Shown: positions 60,771-64,000 of the stretch, one piece after another | Layout: the number at the start of each line of letters is the position of its first letter | Position numbering within the stretch: position 1 is the first letter of the stretch | Assembly: GCA_965228545.1 (NCBI GenBank) | Contig: OZ245822.1 | Coordinates: forward strand, 1,426,001-1,490,000 | Source of the DNA: HXMU1420-13 sp965228545 | GTDB lineage: Bacteria > Bacteroidota > Rhodothermia > Balneolales > Balneolaceae | Direction of reading: 5' to 3' | Length of the DNA stretch: 64,000 bases | Notes under the pieces: model-generated | What the model was told of the DNA's origin: nothing | The model's database searches: none | What the model saw: the letters and a program-made list of their open reading frames with translations, nothing else | Translations under genes and position numbers: made by a program

Positions 60771-61847
60771 TTACTCCTTCTCTTTATTCAAAGTCCCATG
60801 ATAAATCAAATTCGTTCCAGCCTTGTAGTCATTTGCAAAGAAAAAAACATCATTTTCTAATAGCAATGAATTGGGTTGAACTATATCATCAAATAATAAC
60901 TGAGTATCCTCCCCATTATAATGTAAGACCCCAGAATCTGTTGCGATAAACATATCTTTCTCATGTCGACCATGTACACTATATATTTCTCCTGATATTG
61001 AGAAAGGCAAAACACTGTTGAAATTTATATCTGTTATTTCATTATCTACCACCAAATAAATTTTTCCATCAAAATTATTAAGATTTACGACACCTGCTTC
61101 ACTTAGGCTTTTCGAGTATAGGGTGGTAAGAATATTATCATTCAATCTATAAATGGATACGCTATCAGAAATTAGTTGGGTAGAATATGGACCTGAGCCA
61201 GACAAATATATTTGTTCTTCGTTTTCTCGGATTCTTTGAAACTGCATGCCAAAATCAGTCATCAACACTTCCCTCCATTGCCTGCCATCGTAATGTAGAA
61301 TAAAACCTTGGTACGTTGGATTGCTTTGTCCGGTTGGTACAGTACCTACTGCATATAAATTGGAGGATGTACAACCCCATATATCTAAAACTGTAGCTTC
61401 ACCTTTCCCGTCTGGTTGATAGATATAAAACAACTTCCAATCGCGTCCATTGTAATGCCAAATAGAATTCCCTCCAGGTCGTTTACCCCCCATCCACACA
61501 TCATCTTGGCCAAAGCCAAAGATACTGTAAAAATCACCCGAAAACCCCGTTGGCCCTTCTCTATAAGGATATGGAGCCCATTCAATCCCATCGTAGTGCC
61601 ATAGTTTATCAAAGCCTCCTGAGGAAGCAATACATACATTATCCGGGGACGAACCCCAAATCGTATTCATCCAGCCACCCGGAGCGCTATACACACTATC
61701 CACCGACCAAGTATAATTTCGTGATCCGGGTTCTAACTCAACAACCGGGTCTTTTTCTTTGTCTTCCAGCCCTAATAAGCCACAGGCACCAAACCACAGG
61801 TATGCCCCAACAATAAACATGGTTAGCTTAAAAAGAAGCGATTTCAT
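60771..61847 (-). CDS. Lipoprotein with HYDGxxW repeats, propeller-like
   Basis: A 358-residue lipoprotein (hydrophobic KLTMFIVGAYLWFGAC, lipobox Cys at about 22). The mature part holds repeated blades with the motif hhHYDGxxW: LWHYDGIEWAPY, SIWHYNGRDWKLF, ILHYDGRQWREV and VLHYNGEDTQLL, each after a segment like IWGSSPDNVCIASSGG, FGFGQDDVWMGG and IWGCTSSNLYAVGT. This pattern is typical of beta-propeller or asp-box proteins on the surface, without known ligand. It is bordered on both sides by copies of repeat family 2, and may have been inserted in or copied with them. Confidence 0.82.
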   Translation of the reverse strand: MKSLLFKLTMFIVGAYLWFGACGLLGLEDKEKDPVVELEPGSRNYTWSVDSVYSAPGGWMNTIWGSSPDNVCIASSGGFDKLWHYDGIEWAPYPYREGPTGFSGDFYSIFGFGQDDVWMGGKRPGGNSIWHYNGRDWKLFYIYQPDGKGEATVLDIWGCTSSNLYAVGTVPTGQSNPTYQGFILHYDGRQWREVLMTDFGMQFQRIRENEEQIYLSGSGPYSTQLISDSVSIYRLNDNILTTLYSKSLSEAGVVNLNNFDGKIYLVVDNEITDINFNSVLPFSISGEIYSVHGRHEKDMFIATDSGVLHYNGEDTQLLFDDIVQPNSLLLENDVFFFANDYKAGTNLIYHGTLNKEKE

Positions 61848-61959
61848 ACGCCCTCACTAATAGATGGTATAGTACAATCCTATGTTATATACCAACTTAT
61901 TGTGAATAATGGTTGAAGCGTGTAAGTAATAAAATTTGAAGATAGGAGCTTTGGTAATA

Positions 61960-62845
61960 CAACCATCTGTCTGACGGCTAAAGCCTGTTTGATAGATTTT
62001 ATCCTTTTGAGTATGAATAGCCTATTACTCTCGAACCGGTGGTTCGATAAGGCATTCAGAACAAGTTGTTCGGAACTAGTTTAAGAGGTCGAAAATTGGT
62101 GAGTGTCGAAGGCTAAAATTTCTACCGTGTTCTTCGGTACAAGTATTTATTAATCTTTACGAGGTTCTCTTTTGAGCGCTGATCAATTTTCTACCACATA
62201 ATTATCTTTTCCCCGTCACCCGTCTAGATTCTTCGGGAGTACCCTCAGAATGACTCAAATTATTTAATTATCTGTCTGACGGCTAAAGTCCGTCTGACAG
62301 ATTTTTTGGAATAGTGAAGTGTGGATGGGATTTGATGTAGCTTTCGAAGTGGTGGTTCGGAGAGGCATATCCGAACAAGTTGTTCAGTACGAGTTTAAAA
62401 GGATTGTAAGCTCTGATCATTTACTTGCCTCATAGTTATCTTTTCCTCGTCACCCGTTTAGATTCTTCGGGAGTACCCTCAGAATGACTCAAATTATTTA
62501 ATTATCTGTCTTACGGCTTAAGTCCGTCTGATAGATTTTATCGTATTGAGAATGGTCGAGGCTATGCTTTCGAACCTGTGGTTCGATGAGGCATTCCGAA
62601 CAAGTTGTTCAGTACGAGTTTAATAGGATTGTAAGCTCTGATCATTTACTCACCACATAGTTATCTTTTCCTCGTCACCCGTTTAGATTCTTCGGGAGTA
62701 CCCTCAGAATGACTCAAATTATTTAATTATCTGTCTTACGGCTTAAGTCCGTCTGATAGATTTTATCGTATTGAGAGTGGTCGAGGCTATGCTTTCGAAC
62801 CTGTGGTTCGATGAGGCATTTCGAACAAGTTGTTTGGAACGAATA
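61960..62845. repeat. Repeat family 2, copies C to F
   Basis: Hairpins start at 61967 (diverged copy C), 62272 (D), 62506 (E) and 62731 (F); spacings 305, 234 and 225. D is nearly identical to copy A. E and F share the variant CTGTCTTACGG/CCGTCTGATAG (two compensating-type changes in the hairpin) and are nearly identical to each other. Copy C has an extra 70 bases (GAGGTCGAAAATTGG..TTTACGAGG). Copy F ends near 62845. No gene is credible in 61848-62947 apart from the array. Confidence 0.92.
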
Positions 62846-62876
62846 CTTAACGAGCTTACAATCAATACTCCCTTAA

Positions 62877-62910
62877 AACAAAAAACCCCCGACATTGCTG
62901 CCGGGGGCTC
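62877..62910 (-). terminator. Intrinsic terminator of the T9SS-sorted protein gene
   Basis: On the minus strand, AGCCCCCGGCA and TGTCGGGGGTTT form a GC-rich hairpin about 40 bases past the stop codon, followed by a T-run (TTTTTTGTTTT). Confidence 0.9.
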
Positions 62911-62947
62911 TTTCTACAATCAAGCATTATGCTTGCTGTTAGTTTGT

Positions 62948-64000
62948 TTATTTGATCAACATCATTTTCTTAGTAGAAATGAAGCTACCTGCCTGAATGC
63001 GGTAGATGTACATTCCACTTGAAAGATGAGAAGCATCGAATACTACGTTGTACGATCCGGCTGACTTCTGTCCTTCGTCGATGTTTGCTACTACTCGTCC
63101 GGTAATATCGTACACGGTGATGGATACGTTTGCTGCTTTAGGCAGGTCGTAGCCAATATTGGTAGACGGGTTGAACGGGTTCGGGTAGTTTTGATTTAGT
63201 GCAAAGCGAGTTGGAGTGTCTTCCAATTCGTTAGAAACATGAAGCATTCTTGTAAACGAGATATCGAATACATCGGATGAGAATACAGTGGTTTCACCTG
63301 CACTTGCTGTTACCGTCCAAATCAGGTCGATGGTTGCGCCATCTTCTACATTCAATGATACCAAAGCATCATCAATTTGCTGATAAGTTAGGGTGAGTAC
63401 AGTGTCCATACCTTCGTTGTTAGATGCAATGCTCAATAATGGATCAGAGAAATCGCCACCAACAGCATCGGCATGCCAAGTGTAAGTAACAGCTGCATTA
63501 GCTTTAGCTTCTGCCCACATGATATCTACTTCGGTAGTGGCTTCACCTGCCAATTCAACGGCTGTTTCATCCGCTGGAGATAGAAGTGCAAAAGGACTAA
63601 TCATTACCGGATCAACCAATTCACTGATATCGTAGGCTTTGATTGCGTTGTTGGTATCCATCAAATACAATCGCTTGTTGGCACCATCAAATAATACACC
63701 ACCGGTATTGTTACCATTGGTGTTTTCGCCTAATGGGCCTAGTTCTGCAACTAATTCATACGAATTACCCATCTTCTCAAAGATGTAGAACATACCGTTT
63801 GTGAAAGCAGGGCCAACAGCAACTAATGTTTTAGAATCGGTTACTAACACATCGTTAACCATCACTGAATTTAGATCAGCTTCGGCAACAGCTGCAGATG
63901 ATACGCTTGCGCCCACAGAACCATCAATAAAATTAACAAAGGTTGGCGCAGCGCCGGTTCCTGTAGCTAACACACTATCTCCGAACGCAGATGAGAAGCC
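62948..64000 (-). CDS. Type IX secretion system sorted protein, 5' end outside window
   Basis: The minus-strand frame is open to the window edge (first residues GFSSAFGDSVLATGTG), so only the C-terminal 350 residues are seen. Residues near the start read like a propeller or repeat-type surface protein (TDSKTLVAVGPAFTNGMFYIFEKMG, GVLFDGANKRLYLMDTNNAIKAYD), then an Ig/FN-like segment (VTYTWHADAVGGDFSDPLLSIASNN). The last 90 residues are a type A sorting domain: FALNQNYPNPFNPSTNIGYDL, NVSITVYDITGRVVANI, GSYNVVFDASHLSSGMYIYRIQAG, KKMMLIK. It directs export through T9SS and attachment to the cell surface. Followed by a terminator. Confidence 0.92.
   Translation of the reverse strand, partial: GFSSAFGDSVLATGTGAAPTFVNFIDGSVGASVSSAAVAEADLNSVMVNDVLVTDSKTLVAVGPAFTNGMFYIFEKMGNSYELVAELGPLGENTNGNNTGGVLFDGANKRLYLMDTNNAIKAYDISELVDPVMISPFALLSPADETAVELAGEATTEVDIMWAEAKANAAVTYTWHADAVGGDFSDPLLSIASNNEGMDTVLTLTYQQIDDALVSLNVEDGATIDLIWTVTASAGETTVFSSDVFDISFTRMLHVSNELEDTPTRFALNQNYPNPFNPSTNIGYDLPKAANVSITVYDITGRVVANIDEGQKSAGSYNVVFDASHLSSGMYIYRIQAGSFISTKKMMLIK

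Noticed and set aside
60610..60801. A 63-codon frame across repeat copy B and the hairpin at 60729, and a similar one at 62771-63022
   Set aside because: Both read through repeat units and terminator hairpins and end inside neighbouring genes; the shared protein start is only the shared repeat.
963..62845. CRISPR arrays
   Set aside because: Both repeat arrays have long units (about 290 and 230 bases) in direct tandem without unique spacers, and no cas gene is present.
1..64000. tRNA, rRNA, riboswitches and other structured RNAs
   Set aside because: I looked through the gaps longer than 100 bases and found no cloverleaf, rRNA core sequence or known riboswitch motif; absence cannot be proven by eye.

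Overview
The window looks like chromosome from a member of the Balneolaeota/Rhodothermota side of the Bacteroidota-Chlorobi group (Balneolaceae-like). This is inferred from several things. The truncated gene at the right edge carries a type IX secretion C-terminal sorting domain with the NQNYPNPFNPST signature. AccD lacks its zinc-finger cysteines, glucosamine-6-phosphate deaminase is fused to a PIG-L domain, a Lacal_2735-type mini-protein is present, start sites mostly lack Shine-Dalgarno sequences, and there are many exported S9/S41 peptidases. No rRNA, tRNA or CRISPR array was recognised.

Layout. 1-2.2 kb: the 3' end of an S9 peptidase gene, then a tandem array of about 290-bp repeats. 2.2-14.8 kb: conserved housekeeping genes, namely MFS transporter, dut, a DUF3108 protein, ArsC/Spx-like protein, biotin carrier protein, murA, rng, hslV-hslU and an S41 protease. 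14.8-23.3 kb: an AT-rich accessory island. It holds a membrane-anchored putative nucleotidyltransferase, an unrecognised Rossmann-like protein, a methyltransferase, a decayed aldehyde dehydrogenase/DUF779 pair, and an ECF sigma factor with a membrane partner. Three copies of a hairpin-bearing non-coding element lie upstream of three of these otherwise unrelated genes. 23.3-41.6 kb: ggt, a DUF885 peptidase, the minus-strand run pyrC-tsaB-accD-S9 peptidase-obgE-dprA, a YefM-YoeB toxin-antitoxin pair with its operator, xseA, a carbonic anhydrase lipoprotein, a barrel protein, pheA, azurin and small genes. 41.6-51.2 kb: a broken NTF2-like lipoprotein gene, a mini-protein, and a minus-strand block with thymidine phosphorylase, PspA, two coiled-coil partners, enoyl-CoA hydratase, a CorC-type transporter and an AAA+ ATPase. 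51.2-60.3 kb: pdxB-like, GNAT, S41 peptidase, tatD, an amino-sugar kinase facing the NagB-PIG-L fusion, and an FAD oxidoreductase. 60.3-62.9 kb: a second tandem repeat family (about 230 bp) on both sides of a propeller-like lipoprotein gene. The window ends inside the T9SS-sorted protein gene.

How genes fit together. HslUV, Rng and the S41 protease form a protein/RNA turnover segment. The kinase and NagB-PIG-L pair point to amino-sugar recycling. PspA, its PspA-like coiled-coil neighbour, a membrane coiled-coil protein and perhaps the AAA+ ATPase suggest an envelope-stress or membrane-remodelling module. The strongest candidates for something undescribed are the 14.8-23.3 kb island with its repeated upstream element and TM-unknown-nucleotidyltransferase protein, and the PspA-associated cluster. 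All functions are read from sequence alone; no similarity search was run.
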